Below are positions 1 to 9,116 of a stretch of DNA of 64,000 bases, piece after piece. The stretch is from JAGXTF01 sp044224315. Its GTDB lineage: Bacteria > Bacteroidota > Bacteroidia > NS11-12g > UBA955. The number at the start of each line of letters is the position of its first letter. Positions within the stretch are counted from its first letter, which is position 1. The notes under the pieces are model-generated. The model saw only the letters and a list, made by a program, of their open reading frames with translations. It was not told the DNA's origin and did not search any database. The translations under genes and the position numbers were made by a program. The stretch spans positions 1 through 64,000 of the forward strand of contig JBGAKR010000003.1 in NCBI GenBank assembly GCA_044224315.1, written 5' to 3'.

Positions 1-3000
1 GCTACCGGAGAGGTGAAGTCAATTACAGGGTATGGGTGCAATACAATTTGCATGCTATCGGCTACCTGCGGGCAAACCTCATTGGCCAATGGCAGGGTGC
101 GTACTTTTACCCAGGCAGTATGGGCGGTTTTATCGCCGGGGCCATGGGTGTAAGTTACGTTTGGTGAAGCTGTATTATCAAAACTACCGTCGCTGCCGTT
201 GATGGTGCTCCACTGAATTCCGTTGTTGTACTTGCTGGTACTTTGTATGCCAAAGGGTGAGTTTTCACAACCTGAGGCCGGTTTGGAAGTGGTGATGGAT
301 ATGGTAGGTTTACTCCGAACCGTAATTTTATAGTACTCGGTATCGGTACATCCTTTGTTGTTGGTGTAGTCGAAGCGCAGATTGTAAGGGCCTTCCAGTA
401 TTGCACTGTCTTTGCTTACCGCATTAAAGAATCCGTTGTTTACATTGGGGCCTACCCATTGGGCTTTTTCACCCAGGGGTTTGGTGTTGGTTTGGTCTAT
501 CCGGGTGCTCAAATCCAGTACCGCGCCTTCGCAAAGGGTAACAGGGCCCAGCAATACTGCATCCGGAGTATCGTTTACAGTAAGGTTAAAGCTGTCTTCT
601 TTTAAGCATCCGGTTGATTTACTGCTGAATTTAATCAGGAAGTCACCAGGGCCAAAGTATGAGGGTGGGAACAGATAACCGGCCACCATTTTCTTTTTGG
701 TTGCGGCATCCGTGCGGTCGCCGTTTTTCTCCAGTACAGTGAAATAGTTTACGGTATCATTTGCGCTGAAAATTTGAGGGGTTTTGTTTTCAACCTTTAT
801 ATATTGCAAAAGGTCTACAGTATCCCAATTGATGCAAACAGCAGTTGGCGGAGCAATAACAACCTTTGGTTCGGTAACAATATGCATAAGGGTTGTATCT
901 TCAGAAAAGCAACTGGTAACATTATCAGTTACACTAAATTTCATTGTGTAAGTGCCGGCGTATTTGTCTTCTGCAGGAGTGCCAAAATCAACCCTCCAGG
1001 CGGTGCCCGCGCCCGATGGATCTGAGATCATAGAGCTAATATCCACCCCATTATCAGTACTCACCATTTCCCATTTTTGTTGGGTCCCAAATTTTACCTT
1101 GGGTTTAATTACAAATTTATCCAGCTCAGTTGAGCCCAAATCCTGGCAAAAGGTTAGAGTATCTAGCTTAATTATGGGGTTTCCATTTATTTTTTGTGTG
1201 GTTACTGCAGCATTTACACAGCCATTGGTATCCTTATACCATACTGTAAGTGTTTCAATGATGGATTTGGTTTGAAGGTCTAAATTTGAAATTTTGGAAG
1301 TAGCAAACTTGTAATAATTCGGACCCAAACTATCAACCAATCCTAAAGGGCCGTATTGGGATAGCTTACCGTATATTCTGAAATTCCCTTGTTTGCGTAA
1401 ACTTGCCTGAGGAGATGTAACCAGTGGATGCAATAGGATATCTCCATAAATCCAGCATTTGGGATCCAAGGGGTTTTTGGCCCAGCCAATAACAGGCAGG
1501 GTATTTACTTTTACCACCATGGTATCGCGGTCTTCGCAGGTATGACCGCCCTGGGTAATTTTGGTACATAATTCAAATGGATAGAACTTAGCCGGATTTC
1601 CATTGCCGTTATTATTGGTCAATGTGCGGGTATAAGAAGTATTGGGCCCTATTGAGTTTCCGGTTGAAAGGTCGGTCCAGTTATAGGTAGCGGGCAATGC
1701 CTGGTTGCGGTGACTGGCTATAAGGGTGTAAGTACCACCGGTACAAATAGTGCCATCACTACCGGCAAGAGCTGTTACGGTATCGTTCACAAAAAGCTGG
1801 GCAGTATCGCGGATAATGCAATGGTAAATGGTATCACTGATAGTTACACTGTACAAACCAGCAATATGTTGGGTAATTGTACGGGTGGTATCGCCTGTAT
1901 TCCACAGGTAATCCATGGTATCGTTATGCAAGGCATCAAAGGTGGCAGTTTCGTAGGTACATATCCGCTGGTCGGGTATACCGGGTATGCCAGGCAAGGG
2001 TTTTACATAAATAGTAGCTGTATCATAGAAATTACAACCATCGGCATCGGTTACACGCACTTGAATGGTAGAATCCCGGTCTACTTTTGGAATGGTAAGG
2101 GTTTGGAAAGTATCGCCGGCTGTATGTGTGGTTGGGCGGGTCCAGTAATATTTATAAGGCAGTTTGGCATTATAAACCTGGGCTTCCAGCTTCATGGTAG
2201 TATTAAAGCAGGCAAAGGTATCTTTGGTAGCAGTTACTACTTTGGGCGGAGGAGGAATGATAATGGTATCACGGTAAATGGTAGGACAGTTGTCGCTGTT
2301 ATTTACAGTGTGAACCACAATAAACTTACCGCCTTTATAAAAGGTCATGGTATCGGTTTTTTTGCTGCTGAAGTAAAACTCGTTATTACCGTTGCTATCG
2401 CGGAAACTCCATTTATACTGCGCAGCACCCTTAAAATTAGAAGGAATAGAGGCGCTAAATGCAAAGCGCCCGCATTTTAAAATGGTATAGGTGCGTACAC
2501 TAAAAGCGCGGGGGTTTACTTTTACTTTAAAACCACGGATACTGTTTACCGGTGGTTTGCAATGTTGGTCGTTGGCAGTAACAGTAAAAGAATAGGCTAC
2601 ATCGCTGGCTTGTCCCAGTTTGGTTTGCCAGCAGAATTCCGCTTCTTTTTCACGGTCTTTGGGGTTTTTAATTTTAAAGGTTGCACCCGGGATACCGCCA
2701 TTCCAGGTCATCACCACAGTATCGGGTATGGTTTGATAGGGTGTAAAAGTTTCATCTTTGCCGTAAATACTGAAACAAATCTTATCGCCCTCACATACCT
2801 TATTAGAAACGGGACCTTCAATTTTAGGTGCTTTATTATAACCGCAGTCGTCTTTAACAATCAATTGCATATCGCGCCGCGTTTTCCCTATCATCAGATA
2901 AGTTCCGGTTGCGCTATCCTTTCGCCATTCTGTCATTTCAATTACCACAATGCCCACCTCATCACATTTGGTAGGAGTGAAAATGATATCACCGCTGCTG

Positions 3001-3839
3001 GTATCCATAAAAAAACCACGGGGTACATCGGGTTTAGGATTAGGGGTGCATTTAATTGTATTGGGTGGTGTGCAAAAAGGCGTCATCGGATACTGATATG
3101 AAAATGGAGATGCATAGGTAATTGAGGTATTTGGTAGACCTTGCAAACCCGGAACCAACCTGTAAGAAAATGAATCATAATCTATTGTATCTATAGCCCC
3201 ATTATTAAAATCAAATCGTTGATTGCAGCACAAAAATCCAATGGGTTGGTTGCTAAACTGCGGACTAGAATTGCATTTGTTGGCTGTTTTTTTAATGTTA
3301 CAAATATTAATCATACAGGTAGTTACAAAATATTGACCTGCCGATCCGGTAGTGATGGCGCCGTTTCGCGCACTTTGACCAATGTAAAATGTAACTTCAC
3401 AACAATTGGAATTTGATACATAATTACTCAGCGGAGTTTTATTAAAATCTACTATTACCTCATAGGTATGTTCTTCAACTCCTTCTCCGGTATTGTAAGT
3501 GTTGGTGGGTTTACAGGGTTGTGTTTCAGTGGAACAAATCTGTGAAATATCGGCAATTTTTGTTCGAGAAATAGATAACGTATATCCACCACAACCATTG
3601 CCTCCATTTTTTCCTGCATATACACCAAAATCCGGATTGGCGAATGAAATACCCCTGCAATCGCGGTATACTTTTGCCGTAATTAAATACTTGCCTCCGC
3701 CCAGGCAGGTGTAGCCCATATCTGCCCCCATCATATGCGAAGCCTGGGTTTTACCTGCACAAAAAAGCAAGGCAGCAATTAGAAAAATTTGGATGCATTT
3801 GTTTTGTTTTCCCTTTGGTAGTGTAGTTTTTATATTCAT
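1..3839 (-). CDS. Giant secreted Ig/PKD-like protein, probable T9SS cargo (partial, C-terminus outside window)
   Basis: One frame stays open from an ATG at 3839 to the window edge: about 1279 codons with no stop. The N-terminus has a basic start, a hydrophobic core and a cleavage-like end (LLFCAGKTQA), then SHMMGADMGYTCLGGG and a YRDCRG segment. That opening is typical of very large Bacteroidota surface proteins ending in the CHU_C (type B) sorting domain. The body is rich in Cys, Thr and Asp and in PKD/Ig-like strands with repeated 'DT' and 'NGC' motifs. The plus-strand frames across 400-3700 are its mirror images. Function is unknown; adhesion or a gliding-associated surface role is inferred. 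The C-terminal sorting domain cannot be seen. Confidence 0.85.
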   Translation of the reverse strand, partial: MNIKTTLPKGKQNKCIQIFLIAALLFCAGKTQASHMMGADMGYTCLGGGKYLITAKVYRDCRGISFANPDFGVYAGKNGGNGCGGYTLSISRTKIADISQICSTETQPCKPTNTYNTGEGVEEHTYEVIVDFNKTPLSNYVSNSNCCEVTFYIGQSARNGAITTGSAGQYFVTTCMINICNIKKTANKCNSSPQFSNQPIGFLCCNQRFDFNNGAIDTIDYDSFSYRLVPGLQGLPNTSITYASPFSYQYPMTPFCTPPNTIKCTPNPKPDVPRGFFMDTSSGDIIFTPTKCDEVGIVVIEMTEWRKDSATGTYLMIGKTRRDMQLIVKDDCGYNKAPKIEGPVSNKVCEGDKICFSIYGKDETFTPYQTIPDTVVMTWNGGIPGATFKIKNPKDREKEAEFCWQTKLGQASDVAYSFTVTANDQHCKPPVNSIRGFKVKVNPRAFSVRTYTILKCGRFAFSASIPSNFKGAAQYKWSFRDSNGNNEFYFSSKKTDTMTFYKGGKFIVVHTVNNSDNCPTIYRDTIIIPPPPKVVTATKDTFACFNTTMKLEAQVYNAKLPYKYYWTRPTTHTAGDTFQTLTIPKVDRDSTIQVRVTDADGCNFYDTATIYVKPLPGIPGIPDQRICTYETATFDALHNDTMDYLWNTGDTTRTITQHIAGLYSVTISDTIYHCIIRDTAQLFVNDTVTALAGSDGTICTGGTYTLIASHRNQALPATYNWTDLSTGNSIGPNTSYTRTLTNNNGNGNPAKFYPFELCTKITQGGHTCEDRDTMVVKVNTLPVIGWAKNPLDPKCWIYGDILLHPLVTSPQASLRKQGNFRIYGKLSQYGPLGLVDSLGPNYYKFATSKISNLDLQTKSIIETLTVWYKDTNGCVNAAVTTQKINGNPIIKLDTLTFCQDLGSTELDKFVIKPKVKFGTQQKWEMVSTDNGVDISSMISDPSGAGTAWRVDFGTPAEDKYAGTYTMKFSVTDNVTSCFSEDTTLMHIVTEPKVVIAPPTAVCINWDTVDLLQYIKVENKTPQIFSANDTVNYFTVLEKNGDRTDAATKKKMVAGYLFPPSYFGPGDFLIKFSSKSTGCLKEDSFNLTVNDTPDAVLLGPVTLCEGAVLDLSTRIDQTNTKPLGEKAQWVGPNVNNGFFNAVSKDSAILEGPYNLRFDYTNNKGCTDTEYYKITVRSKPTISITTSKPASGCENSPFGIQSTSKYNNGIQWSTINGSDGSFDNTASPNVTYTHGPGDKTAHTAWVKVRTLPLANEVCPQVADSMQIVLHPYPVIDFTSPV

Positions 3840-4270
3840 GCAAATTTGTTTACATTGCATTGACAAAATAATATTTTTAAACGTTGTATAATTTTTAAAA
3901 TAAATTTTATATAATAGCTGTAATGCAATACAGTAAAGGTTTATAGATATTTAATTGTATTAAAAAATAATTATAAAAAATATAAAAAAATAGCAATAAA
4001 ATATTGCATCCTTATTAAATTTAGTTAGGACATAGTTCCTCCGGCCATTTGCATGGCAAAAAATAAAATAGTAATTCAGGTGCAGAATTTCTGCCAGAAA
4101 ATCAATAAATCAGCAAAGCGTTTTCCCTTGGTGGTGTAGAATTTACGTGTCTTTTTGCTTTTGTCTCCTTTAGTGGTTGATGTATTGACACATTCGTTGT
4201 AAAAAATGTTGCCCGTTTAGAAAAATTAATTATTTATCCGGGTATTTATAATGCCAACTTACAATATGCG
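3840..4270. other. AT-rich intergenic region, no supported gene
   Basis: This 431-bp gap lies upstream of the giant secreted gene and downstream of the AAA ATPase gene. Positions 3865-4020 are extremely AT-rich and probably hold the promoter of the 3839 gene; TTATTTTG on the minus strand at 3864-3871 differs from the -7 consensus at one position. Two tiny frames exist (a 28-codon plus frame from 4051 and a short ATG-less minus frame at about 4080-4220), but neither has convincing initiation or family resemblance. Confidence 0.5.
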
Positions 4271-5461
4271 CTAGAATAAATTAATTGTATTTAAATCAAA
4301 TAAATCTTCAATAGGCATGCCATTGCCGCCCACCAATAAATCTTTCGATTGGGGATAGGATTTTTTGAAGGTTTTGTGGTTAATACCACTGTTACTGATT
4401 CCGCTTTTTACCTCCAGGCAAATTATTTTTTTCCCTTTTGTAAGCACAAAATCTACCTCTTCATTGCCTTCTCGCCAGTATTGTACCCCATACCGTCCAT
4501 CAAATGAGGCATTGTACAGGTAGGCTCCAACAGAGGATTCAACCACACGACCCCAGAATGTGCGGTCGGCGCGGGCTTCTTCAAAACTGTAGGCACTATA
4601 ACTGGTAAGCAGGGCATTATTCTGCACCTGAAACTTAGGACTTGAGCCCCGGCTGCGCGATTTGGTGCCGGAATATTTTTCCAGCCCGGCAAGCAATCCC
4701 GCCATATCCAGCAGTTTTATATAGTGCGAAAGGGTAGTGGTATTACCGGCATCACTCAGTTGGCCCAACAATTTGTTGTACGACAATATTTGCCCCGAAT
4801 AGCCGCAGCCCAATTCAAATGTACGCCGCAGCAATGAGGGCTTGTCTATGCGGGTAAGCATCAGAATATCTTTGGATACTGCCGGTTCAATCAGCGCATC
4901 CAGCACATAGCTTTTCCAGCGGTTTTCATCGTGAATCAAATCGGCTGCACCCGGATAACCGCCAAACCAGTGGAATTGATCCAGGGTAAAGCCAAAAGCT
5001 TCTTTCATTTCGGGGTAACTCCAATGCGGAATGTAAATTTTCTCAAACCTGCCAGCCAGCGATTCTGTGAGGCCTTCCTGCACTAATAACCGCGATGAAC
5101 CCAACAATATAACCCTGATATGCGGGTTGGTTTCGGTGTCGTGGTCCCAGCAGCGTTTTACCGTTTCACTCCAGTTGCTGATTTTCTGAATTTCGTCTAT
5201 AATTAATAAATATGGTTGCTGCGGGTTTTTCTGCTGGTTGTTGCGCGCAGTATCCCATTGTGTGGCCAGCCAATCCGAATCGGTATTTACGATATTATCT
5301 GCAGTGGTATACATGCCGGGTATGTTCAACTCGGCCAATACCTGCTTTACCAAGGTGGTTTTACCCACTTGCCTGGGGCCTACCAATACCTGAATAAAGC
5401 GCCTTGGCTCCAATATTCGCGTTTTCAATAATTGGTTATATCTGCGGTGTATCTGCGGCAT
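4271..5461 (-). CDS. AAA ATPase with DUF4143 C-terminal domain (AAA_14 family)
   Basis: A 396-aa P-loop ATPase. The Walker A motif GPRQVGKTT is at residues 28-36, Walker B LLIIDE at 85-90, and a sensor-like LLGSS at about 119-123. The C-terminal part (about 195-396) matches the DUF4143 layout and contains EVDFVLTKGKK followed by CLEVKSG. That resembles the D-(E/Q)xK core of PD-(D/E)xK nucleases, which is often degenerate in this family. Full length for the family (about 380-420 aa). The biological role of these proteins is poorly known; many sit in variable parts of genomes. Promoter elements at 5469-5499 place the ATG at 5461, seven bases after the -7 box. A 22-bp repeat array directly upstream suggests dedicated control or DNA binding. 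Confidence 0.88.
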   Translation of the reverse strand: MPQIHRRYNQLLKTRILEPRRFIQVLVGPRQVGKTTLVKQVLAELNIPGMYTTADNIVNTDSDWLATQWDTARNNQQKNPQQPYLLIIDEIQKISNWSETVKRCWDHDTETNPHIRVILLGSSRLLVQEGLTESLAGRFEKIYIPHWSYPEMKEAFGFTLDQFHWFGGYPGAADLIHDENRWKSYVLDALIEPAVSKDILMLTRIDKPSLLRRTFELGCGYSGQILSYNKLLGQLSDAGNTTTLSHYIKLLDMAGLLAGLEKYSGTKSRSRGSSPKFQVQNNALLTSYSAYSFEEARADRTFWGRVVESSVGAYLYNASFDGRYGVQYWREGNEEVDFVLTKGKKIICLEVKSGISNSGINHKTFKKSYPQSKDLLVGGNGMPIEDLFDLNTINLF

Positions 5462-5468
5462 AGCTGTG

Positions 5469-5499
5469 CGAAATTAGCTGATAAATTGCTTTTGCGCAA
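5469..5499 (-). promoter_or_regulatory. Putative promoter of the AAA ATPase gene
   Basis: Read on the minus strand, TTG (5497-5499) is followed after 20 bases by TAATTTCG (5469-5476). This is the Bacteroidota -33/-7 arrangement with one mismatch to TAnnTTTG. The start codon lies seven bases further, so any leader is very short. The 22-bp repeat array begins six bases upstream of the -33 element. Confidence 0.5.
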
Positions 5500-5504
5500 T
5501 GTAT

Positions 5505-5623
5505 TGAGTAAAAAAACTTAATATATTGAGTAAAATATATCAAGCTACTGAGTAAAAGTACATAATACACTGAGCAAAATAACTTATTATACTGAGTAAA
5601 ATTACTCAATACATTGAGTAAAA
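5505..5623. repeat. Six-copy 22-bp tandem repeat array (core TGAGTAAAA)
   Basis: The nonamer TGAGTAAAA starts at 5505, 5527, 5549, 5571 (TGAGCAAAA), 5593 and 5615, so every interval is exactly 22 bp. The bases between cores are A/T-rich and partly conserved (ACTTA/ACTCA near unit position 12, then AATA). At 5593-5614 the second half reads TTACTCAAT, making an imperfect palindrome with the next unit's TTGAGTAA; other units keep decayed versions. Two helical turns per unit would put every site on one DNA face, as in iterons or operator arrays. It sits between folP and the AAA ATPase promoter. Confidence 0.9.
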
Positions 5624-5701
5624 TCTTTAAATCTTTGTAAAGTATAGCAAATCAAATAAATACAAAACAAATCTACACCAAAAAAGGAGTGATTTTTAGC
5701 A

Positions 5702-6523
5702 TTAAAGGAGCAATTCGTGCAGTTTTATACACTCAACAGCTTCTTTCACATCGTGTACCCTTAGAATCTGCGCCCCTCTGCTCAGCGAGTACATATGCAA
5801 TGCACTCGTGCCATTCAATGCATGCTCAGCATCTACATTCAGCGCCTTTTGAATCATCCCCTTGCGCGATATTCCAATTAATAGAGGGCGGTCTAAAATA
5901 GACAAGGATTCAAGATTACGCATCAACCTGTAATTATGCTCCAGCGATTTGCCAAAACCAAAACCGGGGTCGAGCACCCAATCGTAAATACCAATAGTTT
6001 CAAACTGTGCCTTTTTACGTATGAAGTAATCCAATACCTCAGCCACCACATTTTGGTATTGGGGATTGAGTTGCATGGTTTCGGGGGTACCCTTTTTGTG
6101 CATGGCTATAAAAGGGGCTTTTGCCTGCGCTACCAAAGGCAACATGTCTGTATCATCGTCGCCGGCCGAAACATCATTTACAATATTGGCGCCCACTTTT
6201 AAGGCCTGGCTGGCAACCGAAGCGTGATAGGTATCTACGCTAATCCAGCATTGGGGAAACGCAGCACGCACAGCTTCTATTGCGGGTATGCAGCGTTCGG
6301 CCTCAATGGCGGCACCCACTTGCTCAGCTCCAGGACGGGTACTTTGTCCGCCAATATCCAAAATAGCTGCACCCTGTTCCAGCATGTTTCCGGCTTTATC
6401 AACCACCTCCTGCAAGCTTACCCGGCTGCTTTCATGAAAAGAATCGGGAGTGGCATTCAGGATGCCCATAACCATGGGTTTTTCAATTAATAATAGCCTG
6501 CCTTTGGAGTTCAGTGAATGCAT
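5702..6523 (-). CDS. folP: Dihydropteroate synthase
   Basis: Condenses p-aminobenzoate with dihydropterin pyrophosphate to form dihydropteroate in folate synthesis. Diagnostic motifs are MGILNATPDSF near the N-terminus, DIGGQSTRPGA, NDVSAG, and the late GISRKGM segment. About 273 aa from the ATG at 6523, normal for the family. An upstream in-frame ATG at 6556 would add 11 residues. I prefer 6523 because TAATTCG followed by CCCC, a decayed -7 box like that of fumC, lies directly before it. It is a single gene between the fumC terminator and the 22-bp repeat array. The other folate gene, folC, is at 39397. Confidence 0.95.
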   Translation of the reverse strand: MHSLNSKGRLLLIEKPMVMGILNATPDSFHESSRVSLQEVVDKAGNMLEQGAAILDIGGQSTRPGAEQVGAAIEAERCIPAIEAVRAAFPQCWISVDTYHASVASQALKVGANIVNDVSAGDDDTDMLPLVAQAKAPFIAMHKKGTPETMQLNPQYQNVVAEVLDYFIRKKAQFETIGIYDWVLDPGFGFGKSLEHNYRLMRNLESLSILDRPLLIGISRKGMIQKALNVDAEHALNGTSALHMYSLSRGAQILRVHDVKEAVECIKLHELLL

Positions 6524-6631
6524 GGGGCGAATTACTGTGAAAAAAACGGGAGTCACAATGTCCTGAAATTAAAATATATCCTATAAAGCTTGTTTGGCAT
6601 TACTTGAAATCTCAAAACAAAATAGCGAAAA

Positions 6632-6658
6632 AAAAAGGGCCGAAATTGAGCCCTTTTT
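6632..6658. terminator. Rho-independent terminator downstream of fumC
   Basis: AAAAAGGGC at 6632-6640 pairs with GCCCTTTTT at 6650-6658 across a nine-base loop. A/T runs on both sides allow bidirectional use. It lies 28 bp beyond the fumC stop and separates fumC from folP on the minus strand. Confidence 0.8.
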
Positions 6659-6685
6659 ATTTATTATTTGAATGTAATTGAATGC

Positions 6686-8098
6686 TTACTTCACACTCTC
6701 ATCCGGATTTCCAACCATATCGCCGGGTACTACCCATTGGTCGAATTGTTCGGCGGTAAGTAAACCCAGTTTAATGGCGGTTTCTTTCAAAGTACTGTTT
6801 TCTTTATGCGCAGTTTTGGCAATTTTAGCGGCGTTTTCATAGCCAATGTGGGTATTCAGAGCAGTTACCAGCATCAAGCTTTGGTCTACCAAACGTTTTA
6901 TATTGTCGTGGTTGGCTTCAATGCCTTGTGCACAATTGTTGTCGAAAGATAAGCAGGCCTGGCCTAACAAGCGTGCGCTTTGCAGCAAATTGGCCGCAAT
7001 TACGGGTTTGTATACATTCAATTCAAAATGGCCTTGGGTACCTGCAAACGAAACTGCTACATCATTGCCAATTACCTGGGCGCAAACCATAGTTAAAGCC
7101 TCGGGTTGGGTGGGGTTTACTTTGCCGGGCATAATGGAAGAACCGGGTTCATTTTCAGGAATCAGAATTTCGCCAATACCACTGCGGGGACCACTGCTTA
7201 GCATGCGAATGTCGTTTGCAATTTTGAAACAGCTTACAGCACAACGTTTAATGGCACCATGCAGTTCTACCATTGCATCGTGGGCAGCCAGGGCTTCAAA
7301 TTTATTGGCAGCGGAAACCAGGGGTAATCCGGTTTCTGCAGCAATCAGCTGGGCCACCAGTTCGGAGTATCCTTTAGGGGTATTTAAGCCAGTACCTACG
7401 GCAGTTCCTCCAAGGGCAAGCTCGCGGGCGGGCACCATGGCACGGTTCAATGCACCTATTCCGTTTTCAAGCTGGGCCACATAGCCGCTAAATTCTTGTC
7501 CCAACGTAAGTGGGGTGGCATCCATAAAATGGGTACGGCCAATTTTTACAATATTTTTAAATTCGCGGGCTTTGTGTTTGAGGGTGGTTTTAAGGGCTTG
7601 CAAACCAGGCAAGGTATAATCTACTACCTGTTGGAAAACGGCAATGCTCATAGCCGTTGGGAATGTATCATTGCTGCTTTGGCTTTTATTTACATCATCA
7701 TTGGGGTGCAATACCTTTTTCTCATCGGTAAGCTTGCCACCTGTAAGCACATGGGCGCGGTTTGCAATCACCTCATTCACATTCATATTGCTTTGGGTGC
7801 CGCTGCCGGTTTGCCATATTACCAGCGGAAATTCTTTATCCAGCTTGCCTTCAATAATTTCGTCGCATACCTGGCAAATGAGGTCTTGTTTTTCTTTACT
7901 CAATACGCCCAATTGAAAATTGGCCATGGCGGCACATTTTTTAAGCACACCAAAAGCGCGGATAATTTCTATAGGCATGCTGCCTTCCGGACCAATGCGG
8001 AAATTATTGCGGCTTCTTTCGGTTTGTGCGCCCCAGTAGCGGTCGGCGGGTACTTTTACCTCACCCATGGTATCGTGTTCTATGCGGTATTCAGTCAT
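6686..8098 (-). CDS. fumC: Fumarate hydratase, class II
   Basis: Catalyses reversible hydration of fumarate to L-malate in the TCA cycle, as a homotetramer without an iron-sulfur cluster. The 470-aa length is standard. The fumarase/aspartase signature GSSIMPGKVNPT is at residues 319-330, the substrate-binding TGSGTQSNMN at about 97-106, SSNDTFPTA near 141-149, and the conserved His of KIGRTHFMDATP at 190. The ATG at 8098 follows TAATTTCG (8109-8116). The gene is monocistronic with its own terminator. Aspartase is a homologue, but the motif set and length fit fumarase better. Confidence 0.96.
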   Translation of the reverse strand: MTEYRIEHDTMGEVKVPADRYWGAQTERSRNNFRIGPEGSMPIEIIRAFGVLKKCAAMANFQLGVLSKEKQDLICQVCDEIIEGKLDKEFPLVIWQTGSGTQSNMNVNEVIANRAHVLTGGKLTDEKKVLHPNDDVNKSQSSNDTFPTAMSIAVFQQVVDYTLPGLQALKTTLKHKAREFKNIVKIGRTHFMDATPLTLGQEFSGYVAQLENGIGALNRAMVPARELALGGTAVGTGLNTPKGYSELVAQLIAAETGLPLVSAANKFEALAAHDAMVELHGAIKRCAVSCFKIANDIRMLSSGPRSGIGEILIPENEPGSSIMPGKVNPTQPEALTMVCAQVIGNDVAVSFAGTQGHFELNVYKPVIAANLLQSARLLGQACLSFDNNCAQGIEANHDNIKRLVDQSLMLVTALNTHIGYENAAKIAKTAHKENSTLKETAIKLGLLTAEQFDQWVVPGDMVGNPDESVK

Positions 8099-8108
8099 AA
8101 TGATGGGG

Positions 8109-8116
8109 CGAAATTA
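8109..8116 (-). promoter_or_regulatory. -7 box of fumC
   Basis: TAATTTCG on the minus strand, one mismatch to TAnnTTTG, ends ten bases before the fumC ATG. The same variant precedes the AAA ATPase gene. Confidence 0.4.
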
Positions 8117-8178
8117 ACGAATGCATTCCATAGATGGAAAAGCAATATCACCGTGTTGATTAAATAAGGGCTTGTAAA

Positions 8179-8847
8179 TTATCGCCTCCAGGAATAACTG
8201 AACTGCCTGCTTTTGTATTCGTATACGGTATAGCGGGTGCCTATGGAATATCCATCAAATACCGATACAGGTTTGGTATGGTCGAATAAGCTAATTCCTT
8301 CTACAATCGAGAATTTTTTTGTGGTTTGAAAAAGCGGCAGATTGTATTTTCCGATCTCAAGAAATTGTTTGGATAAAATAGTATCTGCCTTGGCCGGAAA
8401 AACAAATTCGGGCGCGTATTTGGTAAAATCATTCAACAATTTAAGGGTGCCATTTTTTTCTACCATATACACACTGCGGTTATCCTGTGAGTAGAGAAAG
8501 TATTTGTTTACTGTTACCCTAATCGTATCTGTGGCTTTAGATTTCTTTTTATGTGCGGTTAATTCACATTTTATTAAAGTACAAAGCATACTGTCGTGAA
8601 TATTCTGATAATCATCACTGATAAAAATATTCTTAGCGCCAGTTACTGTATAGCGGGTTTTATAAATAAACGAATCTGGCATAAATGCTCTAAAATCATT
8701 AGATTCGGTATACCACGATTCATTTGTGTTTAGAAAAAATCGGGTGGTAATAATTTTATTTTCAGGGAAATTTTTTTCACATCCGGCAATGAAACCCAGG
8801 CATAGTATAAATCCGATAGTTTGATAAATTACAACCTGAAATTTCAT
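8179..8847 (-). CDS. Hypothetical lipoprotein
   Basis: A 222-aa protein beginning with a hydrophobic segment and a lipobox-like FIAGC around residue 23, so it is probably lipidated and membrane-anchored. The rest is beta-rich with many Thr, Tyr and Lys residues and no motif I recognise. It is the last gene of a probable three-gene minus operon, with 11 bp between it and the Fer4_19 gene. The neighbours suggest co-transcription with peroxide-defence genes, but nothing in the sequence proves a functional link. Confidence 0.75.
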   Translation of the reverse strand: MKFQVVIYQTIGFILCLGFIAGCEKNFPENKIITTRFFLNTNESWYTESNDFRAFMPDSFIYKTRYTVTGAKNIFISDDYQNIHDSMLCTLIKCELTAHKKKSKATDTIRVTVNKYFLYSQDNRSVYMVEKNGTLKLLNDFTKYAPEFVFPAKADTILSKQFLEIGKYNLPLFQTTKKFSIVEGISLFDHTKPVSVFDGYSIGTRYTVYEYKSRQFSYSWRR

Positions 8848-8858
8848 GAGGAAATAAA

Positions 8859-9116
8859 TTATAAATTTTCCGAATCTTGTTTTTCTAAATCAGGGTTCAT
8901 CACAAAACTGAGTGCACCGCTGGGGCATTTTTTAACCTGGGCTATAATGGTTTCTGTGTCGGCAAATTCGGGGGTAATCCAGGGTAAATGCTGGGGGTGA
9001 AATACCTCGGGCAGGCCTGTTGCCGCTTTCCAGCAGACGGTAGAGTGAAAGCAAATGGAAGGTTTCCATACGATGGTAACTTCACCATTTGTGTAATGTT
9101 TGGTGATGTCTTTCAT
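8859..9116 (-). CDS. Small (4Fe-4S) mono-cluster protein, Fer4_19/YjdI family
   Basis: An 85-aa protein with the cysteine pattern SICFHSTVCW and KKCPSGALSF. This matches the Fer4_19 (YjdI-type) single-cluster ferredoxin-like family, including the conserved His in the first motif. The family is usually 65-85 aa and is often encoded next to GNAT or OsmC proteins. Its start overlaps the OsmC stop by four bases (ATGA), so translation is likely coupled. An electron-transfer or redox-sensing role is inferred from the family only. Confidence 0.85.
   Translation of the reverse strand: MKDITKHYTNGEVTIVWKPSICFHSTVCWKAATGLPEVFHPQHLPWITPEFADTETIIAQVKKCPSGALSFVMNPDLEKQDSENL

Noticed and set aside
412..3714. 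Several long plus-strand frames (up to 256 codons) opposite the 3839 gene
   Set aside because: They lie entirely antisense to a continuous minus-strand frame with signal peptide and domain structure; none has a recognisable product.
4051..4230. Tiny plus frame starting MAKNKIVIQ and an ATG-less minus frame
   Set aside because: 28 and about 45 codons, no promoter or start, no family; the minus frame has an in-frame stop just before it.
5505..5623. CRISPR-like array
   Set aside because: Repeats are nine-base cores with only 13 variable A/T bases between them, too short for spacers, and no cas gene is near.
6846..7484. 212-codon plus frame antisense to fumC
   Set aside because: Mirror frame of a strongly conserved enzyme gene.
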